Of a stretch of DNA of 64,000 bases, positions 42,956-51,725 are shown one piece after another. The stretch lies in NCBI RefSeq assembly GCF_027533625.1, contig NZ_JAQAGZ010000001.1, positions 186,001 through 250,000 on the forward strand. The letters are read 5' to 3'. A program made the translations under genes and the position numbers. Within the stretch, counting starts at the first letter, position 1. Each line of letters starts with the position of its first letter. This stretch comes from Paenibacillus gyeongsangnamensis (GTDB lineage Bacteria > Bacillota > Bacilli > Paenibacillales > NBRC-103111). Below the pieces are notes generated by a model. It saw only the letters and a program-made list of their open reading frames with translations, did not search any database and had not been told where the DNA came from.

Positions 42956-44125
42956 ATGAAATTTGTTATTGCGCCGGATTCGTATAAGGGCAGCCTGACG
43001 GCTTTGCAGGCTGCGGATACGATGGCCCGCGCGGTTCGGGACGAGCTGCCGGAGGCTGTAGTGCGGATCATTCCGATGGCGGACGGCGGAGAAGGTACGG
43101 TTGACGCATTGGTTCGGGCTGCGGAGAGCGGCACGACCAAGCCGGTGGCGGTATGCGGTCCGCGGGGCGAACGGCTTCAATCCCGCTTCGGCGTGATCGA
43201 AGGAAAGGACGGCCCTTCCGCCGTGCTGGAGGCCGCCAATCTGTTCGGCTTGCCCATGGTGCCTCAAGAGGAGCGAAATCCAATGCACACTACCTCCCGG
43301 GGGCTGGGAGATGCGCTGATGGCCGCGCTCCGGCTCGGCTGCCGGGACGTGATCGTCGGCCTCGGCGGCAGCTCCACCAACGATGGCGGCTTGGGCATGC
43401 TCAGCGCACTCGGAGCGCAGTTCTATAATGCGGCGGGGGAGCTCTTGGAAGGGTACGGCCGCGACCTAGCCGATATGGCCCAAGTGGACCTTGAAGGCCT
43501 TGACCCGCTGGTTAAGGAATGCCGGATTACGGTCGCCTGCGATGTGACGAACCCGCTGCTGGGGCCGCAGGGAGCCTCTTATACGTTCGGCCCGCAGAAG
43601 GGGGCGACCCCCGAGCAGGTCGCTTCGCTGGATCATGCGATGAGCCGCTATGCCGATCTGCTGGAGCGGCATCTGTCACTCCGGCTGCGCGACAAGCCGG
43701 GTGCCGGCGCGGCGGGCGGGCTCGGCTTCGCCTGCATGGCGCTAGGCGCGAGGATCGTACCGGGAGCGGAGGTCGTCGACCGGGCGTCCGGACTAAAGCG
43801 CCATATCGCAGAAGCCGACTGGGTGCTGACGGGGGAAGGGCGAAGCGACGGCCAGACGCTGTTCGGCAAGCTGCCTATGTACGTGGCGGAAGCGGCAAGG
43901 GAAGCGGGCAAGCAGGCGATTTTGCTCTCGGGCAGCCTGGGGGACGGTTTGGAGGAGCTGCGGAAGCATTTCGCCGGCTGCTTCTCGATTGTCCGCGAGC
44001 CCGCCACGCTGCAGGCCTGCATGGAAGAAGCGGAAGCCAATTTGTACGAATGCACCCGCAGCGTAGCGAGGCTTCTGGGCGCAGCGGCCGAGTTCGGCCA
44101 AAGAAGGGGGAGCCAAAGTCGATGA
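42956..44125 (+). CDS. glxK: Glycerate 2-kinase
   Basis: 389 residues from the ATG at 42956 (GGGAGGCGG upstream). GarK/GlxK family: K-F-V-I-A-P-D-S-Y-K-G-S-L-T-A at the start, P-M-A-D-G-G-E-G-T-V-D-A, D-V-I-V-G-L-G-G-S-S-T-N-D-G-G and the later G-A-A-G-G-L-G-F motif. It phosphorylates D-glycerate to 2-phosphoglycerate, feeding glycolysis. The next gene starts inside its stop codon (ATGA), so the pair is translated together. Likely induced through CdaR. Confidence 0.95.
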   Translation: MKFVIAPDSYKGSLTALQAADTMARAVRDELPEAVVRIIPMADGGEGTVDALVRAAESGTTKPVAVCGPRGERLQSRFGVIEGKDGPSAVLEAANLFGLPMVPQEERNPMHTTSRGLGDALMAALRLGCRDVIVGLGGSSTNDGGLGMLSALGAQFYNAAGELLEGYGRDLADMAQVDLEGLDPLVKECRITVACDVTNPLLGPQGASYTFGPQKGATPEQVASLDHAMSRYADLLERHLSLRLRDKPGAGAAGGLGFACMALGARIVPGAEVVDRASGLKRHIAEADWVLTGEGRSDGQTLFGKLPMYVAEAAREAGKQAILLSGSLGDGLEELRKHFAGCFSIVREPATLQACMEEAEANLYECTRSVARLLGAAAEFGQRRGSQSR

Positions 44126-45087
44126 AGACCATTGTGGTATTGGACGGCTATACGCTTAATCCGGGCGATTTGTCCTGGTCCGGACTTGAAGCGCTGGGAG
44201 AAGTCAGACTGTACGACCGTACGCCTCCGGAGCTGATCGCCAAGCGGGCGGCCGGGGCGGAGATCGTACTTACAAATAAAACGCCGATCACCGGGGAAAC
44301 GATGGCGCAACTGCCGCTGCTGCGCTACATCGGGGTACTGGCCACCGGGTATAACATCGTGGATACGGAAGCGGCGAAACGGCGGGGCATCGCGGTCACG
44401 AACGTGCCTGCTTACGGGACGGACTCCGTCGTTCAATTCGTCTTCGCGCTCCTGCTGGAGCTGTGCCACCGGGTGCAGGCTCACAGCGATGCGGTCCGCG
44501 CCGGAGAGTGGACGACCAGTCCCGACTTCAGCTTCACCTGTTCGTCTCAGCTCGAGCTGGCCGGCAAAACGATGGGCCTCATCGGCTTCGGCCGGATCGG
44601 AAGCGCTGCTGCTCGGGTCGCGCAAGCCTTCGGGATGCGGGTGCTTGCCGTCGGCAGCGGACGGAGGCAGCCTTCCGAGCAGGAGGGCGTGACCTGGGTA
44701 ACGCTGGAGGAGCTGCTGCGGCAGTCCGATGTGGTGAGCCTGCACTGTCCGTTGACCTTGGAGACGGAAGGGCTGCTTGACGCGCGGCGGCTCGCGCTGA
44801 TGAAGCCGGCGGCGCTGCTGATCAACACGTCCCGGGGGCCGCTCCTTCGGGAGCAGGATCTGGCCGACGCCCTGAACGAAGGGAGGCTGGCCGGCGCCGC
44901 GCTCGACGTGCTCTCCGTTGAGCCGCCGAGCGCGGACAACCCGCTGCTGACAGCTCATAACTGCATCATAACGCCGCATATTGCATGGGCGACGAAGGAA
45001 GCGAGAGCGCGGCTGCTGGATACCGCGGTGCAGAATGTGAAGGCCTATCTGGAGGGTCGGCCCGTTCATGTGGTAAACGAAGGATAA
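44122..45087 (+). CDS. Hydroxypyruvate/glyoxylate reductase-type dehydrogenase
   Basis: 321 residues, D-isomer 2-hydroxyacid dehydrogenase. NAD(P) motif G-L-I-G-F-G-R-I-G-S-A-A-A-R-V-A, catalytic I-N-T-S-R-G-P-L-L-R, D-V-L-S-V-E-P-P and I-I-T-P-H-I-A-W-A. L-A-T-G-Y-N-I-V-D is the substrate-loop hallmark of glycerate dehydrogenases. Coupled to glycerate kinase, so it most likely reduces hydroxypyruvate or tartronate semialdehyde to glycerate. Related to, but distinct from, the enzyme at 34000-34965. Confidence 0.9.
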   Translation: MKTIVVLDGYTLNPGDLSWSGLEALGEVRLYDRTPPELIAKRAAGAEIVLTNKTPITGETMAQLPLLRYIGVLATGYNIVDTEAAKRRGIAVTNVPAYGTDSVVQFVFALLLELCHRVQAHSDAVRAGEWTTSPDFSFTCSSQLELAGKTMGLIGFGRIGSAAARVAQAFGMRVLAVGSGRRQPSEQEGVTWVTLEELLRQSDVVSLHCPLTLETEGLLDARRLALMKPAALLINTSRGPLLREQDLADALNEGRLAGAALDVLSVEPPSADNPLLTAHNCIITPHIAWATKEARARLLDTAVQNVKAYLEGRPVHVVNEG

Positions 45088-45316
45088 CCGGCGATCGTCT
45101 GCTTGGCTTCGGACTCCCGCGGTGAAACAAACGACCGGATGCCGGATGAGTAGGAACCCGGCGGATGCGCCGGACAAGTGATACGTCCTCAGGGCTGGCT
45201 GCAGCTATGGGGACGTTTTTTGTTTGCCGACTGGGATGCGGCGTTATTCCGTTAGCGCATGCATAGGAAATCCTTGTAAGTGGTATCCTACAGCAATAAC
45301 GACGGGAGGGGTCTGC

Positions 45317-47194
45317 ATGTCCGAGAGCCGACAGGCCGTATTTTGGCGCAGCGCCTTTTTGCTGACGCTTGTATTGCTGACAGCGAAGCTGGCGCTGCTA
45401 CGTCATTTTTTGTTTCAGGAGGTGAAGCTGCGGCTGCTGGCGACGGATGTGGCGGCGCTGCTTGTCCTTCTGGGACTGGTGGAGCTGCTCGTACCGAGTC
45501 GGGCAAAAAAGACGGTTTACTGGCTGGTGAATTTCGTCTGCTCCTTAATTTTCTTCGCGGCAACGCTCTATTTCAGTCATTTCGGCACGGTCGTCACCTA
45601 CACATCGCTGTTCGAGCTGAAGCAGGTGAAGCAAATTTCCTCAAGCATCAAATCGACGATCGACCCGATCGATTATGTCTTCTTCGTTGATCTTGGACTG
45701 ATGATTGTCGTCAGCTTGTTGCGGAGAAGAAGCTTGCCTCCGTTGCTCAGCAGTCGTCCTTTGCGCAAGACGGGGGGCGCCCTGATGGTGGCCGGGCTTC
45801 TGCTGTCCGCCTGGTTCTTCAAGAAGGGGGAACCGATCAACAACGAGCTGAAACGGGCGGAGGAGCTGGGCTTCTTCAATTACCAGGTAGCGAGCGTTTA
45901 TGATAATTATTACAACAATGATCTGACCAAATATAAGACGGTGGCCGAGCTGAGGCCGGTACTCGAGCGAGGCGAATCGAAGTATCCTTATATGAAGCCG
46001 CTGGCCGAAGGAGAGCAGCCTCAGCAGTTCGCCGCCGAGAAGGGCAAAAATCTGATCGTTGTGCAGCTGGAGGCGTTGCAGGCGTTCCCGATCGGCATGT
46101 CGCTGAACGGTCAGGCACTGACGCCGGTGCTGAACGATTTTGCGAGCCGCAGCTACTATTTCCCTCATATCTTTCAGCAAATCGGTCAGGGCAATACGTC
46201 CGATGCGGAGTTCATGTCGAACACGTCGATATACCCAACAGGAACGATTCCCATGTCCACGGGATTCGGTGACCGTGCGCTTCCCAGCCTGCCGAAGCTG
46301 CTGGAGGCCGCAAGCTATGAAGCCGACACATTCCATGTGAACGTCGTCACCTTCTGGGACCGGAATAAGCTGTATCCGGCGCTCGGCTTCTCCCATTATT
46401 ATGACAAGCCGTACTACAACAACGACCATTTCAACGAATTCGGGGCTTCCGACGAGGAGCTGTACCGGGAAGTGATCAAGGTTCTCAGCGGCCTGCAGCA
46501 GCAAAACAAGCCGTTCTACGCTCAGCTCATTACGGTATCAAGCCACTTTCCTTTCATTATCCCGGAGAACAAGAAACGGCTGACGCTGCCGGACAAGCTG
46601 AAGGGAAAACAGCTTGGCGATTACCTGCAGGCCATCAATTATACCGACTTTGCGTTCGGGACGTTCATTGAGCAGCTCAAGGCGACCGGTCTTTGGGACA
46701 ACAGCGTCATTGTCGCCTATGGCGACCATTTCGGCCTGCAGCCTCAGGATAACGACCCGAAGGAAGTGGGCGCCGCACTCGGCATCACCTATCACCCGGA
46801 GCTGACCCGGTTCAACATCCCGCTCTTCATTCACCTTCCCGGACAAGAGCAGGGCCAAGTGGTGGAGCAGGTGGGCGGACAGCTTGACATCATGCCGACG
46901 CTGGCGAATTTGCTCGGCATTTCGCTGGAGGAGCAGCAATTTGTCCATTTCGGCCACGATCTGCTTAATATGAACAAAAATTTGTTCGGCATCCGGTATT
47001 ATTTGCCCACCGGCTCGTTCATCAACGACGACATTCTGCTGATTCCAGGCAAAGGCTTCGGGGATGCTACGGCTTATTCGATCAAGACGCTGCAGCCGAT
47101 CAGCGACTTCAGCATGTACCAGCGCGACTATAAATATATTCTTCGCCGGATGCAGGTGTCCGATCATTACGTGAAGCTGCTCCCGAAGCGTTAG
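45317..47194 (+). CDS. LTA synthase family protein (phosphoglycerol transferase)
   Basis: 625 residues from the ATG at 45317 (GGGAGGGG upstream). Five N-terminal helices (residues 1-170), then an extracellular sulfatase-like domain. V-V-Q-L-E-A-L-Q holds the metal-binding Glu, G-N-T-S-D-A-E-F the nucleophile Thr, A-Y-G-D-H-F-G a metal ligand pair. It polymerises glycerol-phosphate from phosphatidylglycerol on membrane lipid, building lipoteichoic acid; primase-type relatives exist. Stands alone. Length and order are normal. Confidence 0.93.
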   Translation: MSESRQAVFWRSAFLLTLVLLTAKLALLRHFLFQEVKLRLLATDVAALLVLLGLVELLVPSRAKKTVYWLVNFVCSLIFFAATLYFSHFGTVVTYTSLFELKQVKQISSSIKSTIDPIDYVFFVDLGLMIVVSLLRRRSLPPLLSSRPLRKTGGALMVAGLLLSAWFFKKGEPINNELKRAEELGFFNYQVASVYDNYYNNDLTKYKTVAELRPVLERGESKYPYMKPLAEGEQPQQFAAEKGKNLIVVQLEALQAFPIGMSLNGQALTPVLNDFASRSYYFPHIFQQIGQGNTSDAEFMSNTSIYPTGTIPMSTGFGDRALPSLPKLLEAASYEADTFHVNVVTFWDRNKLYPALGFSHYYDKPYYNNDHFNEFGASDEELYREVIKVLSGLQQQNKPFYAQLITVSSHFPFIIPENKKRLTLPDKLKGKQLGDYLQAINYTDFAFGTFIEQLKATGLWDNSVIVAYGDHFGLQPQDNDPKEVGAALGITYHPELTRFNIPLFIHLPGQEQGQVVEQVGGQLDIMPTLANLLGISLEEQQFVHFGHDLLNMNKNLFGIRYYLPTGSFINDDILLIPGKGFGDATAYSIKTLQPISDFSMYQRDYKYILRRMQVSDHYVKLLPKR

Positions 47195-47378
47195 AAGTTC
47201 GGTGAAAAAGTAGCGGTGTGGGCGGAATCGTTCTGGAGAAGCGACCCGAAGAATGATTCGCTCGCGCAGCGGCCTCTTTTTCACCGGACTTTATAGATGC
47301 ATCGCGGTATGGCGGATCATTCAACGATTTGATAAGATGAGGCTACGAAACGACCAGAATGGGAGAGCTGGATATCTT

Positions 47379-47912
47379 ATGGAAATCGGAACAAGCATAC
47401 GCCAAATCCGGCGCAAGCGAGGCATCACCATGGGACAGCTGTGCGAGGGGACCGGCTTGTCGCAAGGCTTCATGAGTCTTGTTGAGAATAATAAAACGTC
47501 GCCCTCCCTCGCTACGCTGGAGACGATCGCCTCATATTTGAACGTACCGATCCCTTACCTGCTGCTGAAACGGGAGGAACGGATGAACGTCGTGCGCAAG
47601 GCGGACCGCACCTTCAGCCTGTACAAAGGGATACTGAAGGTCGAGCATTTAGGAGAGATCGGGGGCCTTCGGCTGCTGCAGATCGAAATTCCGCCCGGCA
47701 TGCCGGCGGAGGGAGATATCCCGATGAGTGAGCATGAAGGCATCGAGTCGCATTATGTAGTCAAGGGCAAAGTGATTGCGACGCAAGGAGAAGATGAAGC
47801 CGAGCTGGAGGAAGGCGACACGTTCTCCTGGCATGCCTGCGTGCCTCACAGCGTGCGCAACGCTGGCACGGAGCCGGCGGTGCTGCTAATCATAAGTTAT
47901 AAAGATGCGTAA
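47379..47912 (+). CDS. XRE-cupin regulator
   Basis: 177 residues. Helix-turn-helix at residues 4-60 (I-R-Q-I-R-R-K-R-G-I-T-M-G-Q-L-C-E-G-T-G-L-S-Q-G-F-M-S-L-V-E-type) and a cupin barrel at about 105-172 (I-P-P-G, E-S-H-Y-V-V-K-G-K-V, L-E-E-G-D-T-F-S-W-H-A-C-V-P-H-S-V-R-N). Such regulators (SutR/PuuR type) sense small molecules bound in the cupin. GGGAGAGC precedes the ATG. The gene it controls is not clear; a LigB-type dioxygenase follows at 182 bp. Confidence 0.92.
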   Translation: MEIGTSIRQIRRKRGITMGQLCEGTGLSQGFMSLVENNKTSPSLATLETIASYLNVPIPYLLLKREERMNVVRKADRTFSLYKGILKVEHLGEIGGLRLLQIEIPPGMPAEGDIPMSEHEGIESHYVVKGKVIATQGEDEAELEEGDTFSWHACVPHSVRNAGTEPAVLLIISYKDA

Positions 47913-48013
47913 GCGACAGCTGTAATCCGAAGAGGGCTTCCGAAGATTACTGTTTTTCTTCGGGAGTTATATTTGTAATACTAATTTTTAATATATATAG
48001 CTAATATTTTCTG

Positions 48014-48043
48014 TTGACGAAACGAGCTGTCAGGTGCTATATT
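48014..48043 (+). promoter_or_regulatory. Predicted sigma A promoter of the dioxygenase gene
   Basis: TTGACG and TATATT at 18-bp spacing, 50 bp before the start codon. Confidence 0.65.
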
Positions 48044-48065
48044 GTAACTAACAAAAGGTAAGTAA
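48044..48065. promoter_or_regulatory. Direct repeat overlapping the dioxygenase promoter
   Basis: GTAACTAA (48044-48051) and GTAAGTAA (48058-48065) repeat with 14-bp phase immediately after the -10 box. Similar GTAA repeats are operators of HxlR-type quinone/thiol sensors such as YodB. No such regulator is encoded nearby. Confidence 0.4.
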
Positions 48066-48093
48066 TGATCATAATTAAAGGAGGATTTTTAAG

Positions 48094-48870
48094 ATGCTGC
48101 CATCCTTGTTTCTAGCTCACGGATCGCCAATGATCGCGATTGAAGATACCGAATATACCCGCTTTCTGGGGACCTTTGCATCGGCGCTGAAGCCCAAAGC
48201 CATCGTTATATTCACGGCGCATTGGGAGAGTGAGGTGCTTAGCATTACGGATACGGACGATGTGTACGAAACGATTTACGATTTCGGCGGGTTTCCTCCC
48301 GAGCTGTATGCCATCAAGTACGAGGCCCGCGGCTCGAAGGAGCTGGCCTCGCGGCTGGCGGAACGGTTTACGCAGAAGGCGATTGCCGTCCGCAAGGACG
48401 CACGCCGCGGGTTGGACCACGGCTCCTGGACCATTCTGCACCGGATGTTTCCGAAGGCGGACATTCCGGTCGTTCAAATTTCCTTACATCCGTTTCTGCC
48501 GCCGAAGGAGCAGTACCGGATCGGGGAAGCGCTGCAGGGGCTTGGAGATGAAGATATTCTCGTGATCGGCAGCGGCGTAACGGTGCATAATCTGCGGATG
48601 CTGAATTGGTCGGCGGCCGGTACGGGCAATGTGGAGCCTTGGGCGGAAGCGTTCGACGATTGGATGATCGAGAAGGTGACAAGCCGGAATTTGGAGGCGC
48701 TGGACGACTACAAGACCCAGGCTCCTCATGCCCGGCAGGCGGTTCCGCGGGAGGAGCATTTTGTTCCCTTGTTCCTCGCCATGGGCAGCGGTGACCCGAA
48801 GCGGGTGCCGCAGGTGCTGCACCGCAGCTACGACCTGGGAGCGCTCAGCTATTTGTGCTTCCAATTTTAA
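48094..48870 (+). CDS. LigB/DODA-type extradiol dioxygenase
   Basis: 258 residues, the class III extradiol dioxygenase fold (YgiD/DODA). Metal ligands: F-L-A-H-G-S-P, I-F-T-A-H-W-E, G-L-D-H-G-S-W and V-T-V-H-N-L near residue 163. P-P-E-L-Y-A-I-K-Y is the usual loop after the second. It opens catechol-type rings using Fe(II) or Zn; in Bacillus a relative protects against quinones. AAAGGAGG precedes the ATG. The strong promoter with a possible HxlR-type operator fits a stress-induced catechol enzyme. Confidence 0.93.
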   Translation: MLPSLFLAHGSPMIAIEDTEYTRFLGTFASALKPKAIVIFTAHWESEVLSITDTDDVYETIYDFGGFPPELYAIKYEARGSKELASRLAERFTQKAIAVRKDARRGLDHGSWTILHRMFPKADIPVVQISLHPFLPPKEQYRIGEALQGLGDEDILVIGSGVTVHNLRMLNWSAAGTGNVEPWAEAFDDWMIEKVTSRNLEALDDYKTQAPHARQAVPREEHFVPLFLAMGSGDPKRVPQVLHRSYDLGALSYLCFQF

Positions 48871-48923
48871 GGGTTGGCGATTGGCAGTCGTTCTATGCTA
48901 TATTGATCTGGACATGCGAAAGA

Positions 48924-48960
48924 GAGGGGTTGTGTGCAGCATACGGCTGCCGCAACCCCT
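48924..48960 (+). terminator. Hairpin after dioxygenase gene
   Basis: AGGGGTTG and CAACCCCT pair with a TGCAGC...GGCTGC inner stem. There is only a short T-run, so termination is probable but weak. Confidence 0.5.
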
Positions 48961-48987
48961 TCCGCATAGTAGGGAGGGGGAGGAGAA

Positions 48988-49485
48988 ATGCTCTTTTATA
49001 TCACATGTCTGCTGTCTGTGCTGGCCGATCAAGCGACCAAGCTGTGGATTCGGGGACATCTTGCCGTAGGGGACTCCATAGAGGTATGGCCCGGCATGCT
49101 CCGTTTTACCCGCTACGAGAACAGCGGGGCGGCGTTCAGCTCCTTCCAGGGATACGGACGGTGGTTTGTGCTGGTTGCCGTTGCGTTATCGGCTGCAGTG
49201 CTGATTTTCCGGAAGAGGGGGGAGTTTAGGACGCCCGTCCTGGAGCTCGGGACCGGGCTGTTCGTCGGCGGCGCCGCCGGCAATGCGATCGACCGGATCG
49301 TCTTCGGCAGCGTAACGGACTTCATCCAGTTCGAATCCAGCCGCGGGATTATGAACCTTGCCGATCAAGCGATTCATATCGGCGTGCTTCTCATCCTCTT
49401 GAATTCGCTGATTGCCGGTCGCAGCCGCGGATCCGCAGAAGCCGCAGGAAATCATTTTGTACAACGAGACGAAAAAAAACTATAA
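48988..49485 (+). CDS. lspA: Lipoprotein signal peptidase II
   Basis: 165 residues, four helices. L-A-D-Q-A-T-K-L-W early, E-N-S-G-A-A-F in the first loop, and the two catalytic Asp regions N-A-I-D-R-I and N-L-A-D-Q-A-I. It removes signal peptides at the lipobox Cys after lipid attachment, and is needed for the binding lipoproteins coded in this window. GGGAGGGGGAGG precedes the ATG. Bacilli usually have one main LspA linked to ileS/rluD; this isolated copy may be an additional one. Confidence 0.95.
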   Translation: MLFYITCLLSVLADQATKLWIRGHLAVGDSIEVWPGMLRFTRYENSGAAFSSFQGYGRWFVLVAVALSAAVLIFRKRGEFRTPVLELGTGLFVGGAAGNAIDRIVFGSVTDFIQFESSRGIMNLADQAIHIGVLLILLNSLIAGRSRGSAEAAGNHFVQRDEKKL

Positions 49486-49500
49486 GCCTTAACAGCAGAA

Positions 49501-49632
49501 GTGGATACGTTCCCCGACGCCAATCCGGACAAAGACTGGGACGGCTATTTGAAAAATCCGGACGGCATGAATCTGAATCGGTACCTTGAGATCTATCAGT
49601 CGGCCTACGGCGCGAAGTATAAGAAAAAATAA
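49501..49632 (+). pseudogene. Tail fragment of an LplA-type binding protein
   Basis: Forty-three codons to the TAA at 49630: T-F-P-D-A-N-P-D-K-D-W-D-G-Y, then N-L-N-R-Y-L-E-I-Y-Q-S-A-Y-G-A-K-Y-K-K-K. This resembles the end of extracellular binding proteins of the type seen at 40081-41619, with the same poly-Lys finish. Nothing upstream continues it; lspA ends 15 bp before. It keeps its own strong terminator. A fragment left by deletion. Confidence 0.55.
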
Positions 49633-49645
49633 CAGAGAATCCGTG

Positions 49646-49693
49646 AACCCCCTCCCCGCCTGGCCTATCGCCTGCCGCGGGGAGGGGGTTTTT
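49646..49693 (+). terminator. Strong terminator behind binding-protein fragment
   Basis: AACCCCCTCCCCGC and GCGGGGAGGGGGTT pair, then TTTTG. Confidence 0.9.
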
Positions 49694-49807
49694 GTGTAAA
49701 ACTGGAATAATGAGTATTGCTGGGAAGCCGGAGCGGTGGTACGATACTACAAGCTGTTAGCGTAAACCTGCGTCATACAACCAGACAAGAAGAAGGTGCC
49801 CGTCAGA

Positions 49808-51301
49808 ATGCGGAGAATCCGTCTTGCTTCTTTAAGCGATCATCAGCGGTTTTTACTGCGCAACGTTTCGATTATTGTCCTCGGCTTGTTTATCAACCAG
49901 CTGCTTCAAACCGTCGGCAGCATCGTTCTCGCCCGTGTGCTGCACGATCCCGCCGCCTTCGGCGAAGTGAATTTGCTGCTGCAAATTTTCGGGATGGTGA
50001 CGCTGTTTCTGAACGTCGGCTTCAATTCTACCCTCGTCTACACATTCTCGACGAATGCAAAGGAGGCGGTCGAGACGAAATTCCGTCTTGCGCTGCTAGG
50101 CAGCACCTTCTTCGGTATCGTGGTCAGCCTGGTGCTGGCCTGCCTGGCGCCTCTGCTCGCAAGTGCCTACAAGCTGCCCGCACTGAACGGAGCGCTTCTG
50201 ATGAGCTCGGTGATGCTGGTGATGAACTCGATCATCAATATGGGCGTCTCGTCCTTCTCGGGGAACCGGGACTTCGGGACGCAGGCGTTTTTTATGGTGA
50301 TTACGACGATCTTCTCTACCTTGGGCATGGTGCTTGGGGTACTCTGGCCGGTCGGAGGCCATACCCTGCTCTGGAACGTGTCCTTCTGGATGGGAGCCGG
50401 ATCGGCGGTGACGGTCGCTTTCATATGCTGGAAGGTGCACAAGGTACACCGGCCGAAGTGGCTCGGAAGCGTATCATTGCCGGAGGCCTGGCGCATGATG
50501 AAATTCGGCGTGCCGCTCTGGGCGGGCAATATCGCCAAAGCGTTCCAGCAGCCGTTCCTCGTCATGGTCATCGGCTCCAGCTCCGTCATCGCCGTAGGCC
50601 ATCTGGCGAACGCGCTGCGCATTACCGGGTTTATCGGCATCGTCACCTGGGCGTTCATGATCGTAACCTTCCCGTTCGTGGCGGAGAGCTCCCGCGATCC
50701 GGAGGAGAGCAAGCGGAGGGGAACGCTGTGCATCCGGTACAACAACCTGATTCTGTACCCGCTCACGCTTCTGATTTGCTTATACCCGAATCAAATCAAC
50801 GGTTTTCTATTCGGCGATGGCTACGCGACGGAAGAATCCGCTATGTATATCCGGCTGCTTGCGCTAGGCGTCTTTTTCTCCTCGGTGGGGCGGCTCGGGG
50901 GCAATATCCTGGCCGGAATCGGCCGGACGAAGGCCAACTTCTGGGTCATGATCGTAGCCGGTGTCTTCGTGGTGGCGCTTGTTCCGTTCCTGGCTGCAAG
51001 CAGCCCTGTGCTGGCCGTCTGGATTTACACGGGAGGCTGGGCGGCATCGGCCGTCTCCATGATCTGGTTCTTCTATCTCGAAAGCTTTCCTCTGAACTGG
51101 TGGAAAGCGTACGGGGAGCCGCTGATTCCTTCGATCGCCATGGGTGTCCTGCTCCTGGTCGGAAGCTTCACCGGAATGCTGTTCCCCTTATTTATCGTGC
51201 TCGCCCTCATCAGCCTAATTGGGCTGAGCCTATACATCGAAGGGAAGCCTGCGCGCGGCGCAGGCCCGCTTCAATTCCACCGCGACGCTCGTTCCGAATG
51301 A
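49808..51301 (+). CDS. Polysaccharide flippase (MOP superfamily, Wzx/MurJ-like)
   Basis: 497 residues from the ATG at 49808 (AGAAGG, spacing 11). Fourteen hydrophobic helices; F-L-L-R-N-V-S-I-I-V-L-G at the start, F-G-E-V-N-L-L-L-Q-I-F in helix two, L-A-N-A-L-R-I-T-G-F and a late G-N-I-L-A-G-I-G-R-T-K. It moves lipid-linked sugars from the inner to the outer face of the membrane for an extracellular polysaccharide or spore surface. No polymerase or glycosyltransferase lies near, so the polymer is unknown. Confidence 0.85.
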   Translation: MRRIRLASLSDHQRFLLRNVSIIVLGLFINQLLQTVGSIVLARVLHDPAAFGEVNLLLQIFGMVTLFLNVGFNSTLVYTFSTNAKEAVETKFRLALLGSTFFGIVVSLVLACLAPLLASAYKLPALNGALLMSSVMLVMNSIINMGVSSFSGNRDFGTQAFFMVITTIFSTLGMVLGVLWPVGGHTLLWNVSFWMGAGSAVTVAFICWKVHKVHRPKWLGSVSLPEAWRMMKFGVPLWAGNIAKAFQQPFLVMVIGSSSVIAVGHLANALRITGFIGIVTWAFMIVTFPFVAESSRDPEESKRRGTLCIRYNNLILYPLTLLICLYPNQINGFLFGDGYATEESAMYIRLLALGVFFSSVGRLGGNILAGIGRTKANFWVMIVAGVFVVALVPFLAASSPVLAVWIYTGGWAASAVSMIWFFYLESFPLNWWKAYGEPLIPSIAMGVLLLVGSFTGMLFPLFIVLALISLIGLSLYIEGKPARGAGPLQFHRDARSE

Positions 51302-51606
51302 GCCGCGGTTTTTTGCCGTCCCCGGATCAGAATGACGGAGTAGAAAACAGCGGTCGCCAGGCCGCCTGCGATACCGCAGATGATGTCCGACATCGTATCG
51401 GCAAGGCTGCCCCACCGGCTCTGCAGTCTGAACAAAGGATCCGTCGTAAATTCGTAGATTTCCCAGCAGCCGGCCATGGTGACCGAGAAATAAAGCTGAA
51501 ATAAACGTCCGTTTTCGTATGCAGGACAGCCTCTAGACGATCCCGGTTCATGTGCTGCACCATGATTAGCCCGTCGTAATACAATACACTCTCCCTTCGG
51601 ATGAAA
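51271..51606 (-). pseudogene. Possible truncated DUF2238-like membrane protein
   Basis: The minus strand reads N-G-R-L-F-Q-L-Y-F-S-V-T-M-A-G-C-W-E-I-Y-E-F-T-T-D-type, then W-G-S-L-A-D-T-M-S-D-I-I-C-G-I-A-G-G-L. This is like the C-terminal half of DUF2238-type proteins (compare 12450-13133). No ribosome site or first helices are found in frame. A different frame (51489-51584, starting Y-Y-D-G-L-I-M) could be the lost N-terminal part, suggesting a frameshift. The gene end overlaps the flippase stop by 31 bp. Confidence 0.4.
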
Positions 51607-51725
51607 TCTTGAAATTTTGATTAACATGTTCCTGTCCGGTTGTAACAAAAATCCACAGACGTCTTGGTCGTTTTCCTATCATCTCGAATATCTTATAGTA
51701 ACTTCTCAGCAAAGGAGAGATAGAT

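Noticed and set aside
48924..48960. Small-RNA gene between the dioxygenase and lspA
   Set aside because: Only one hairpin and no promoter evident; best read as a weak terminator.
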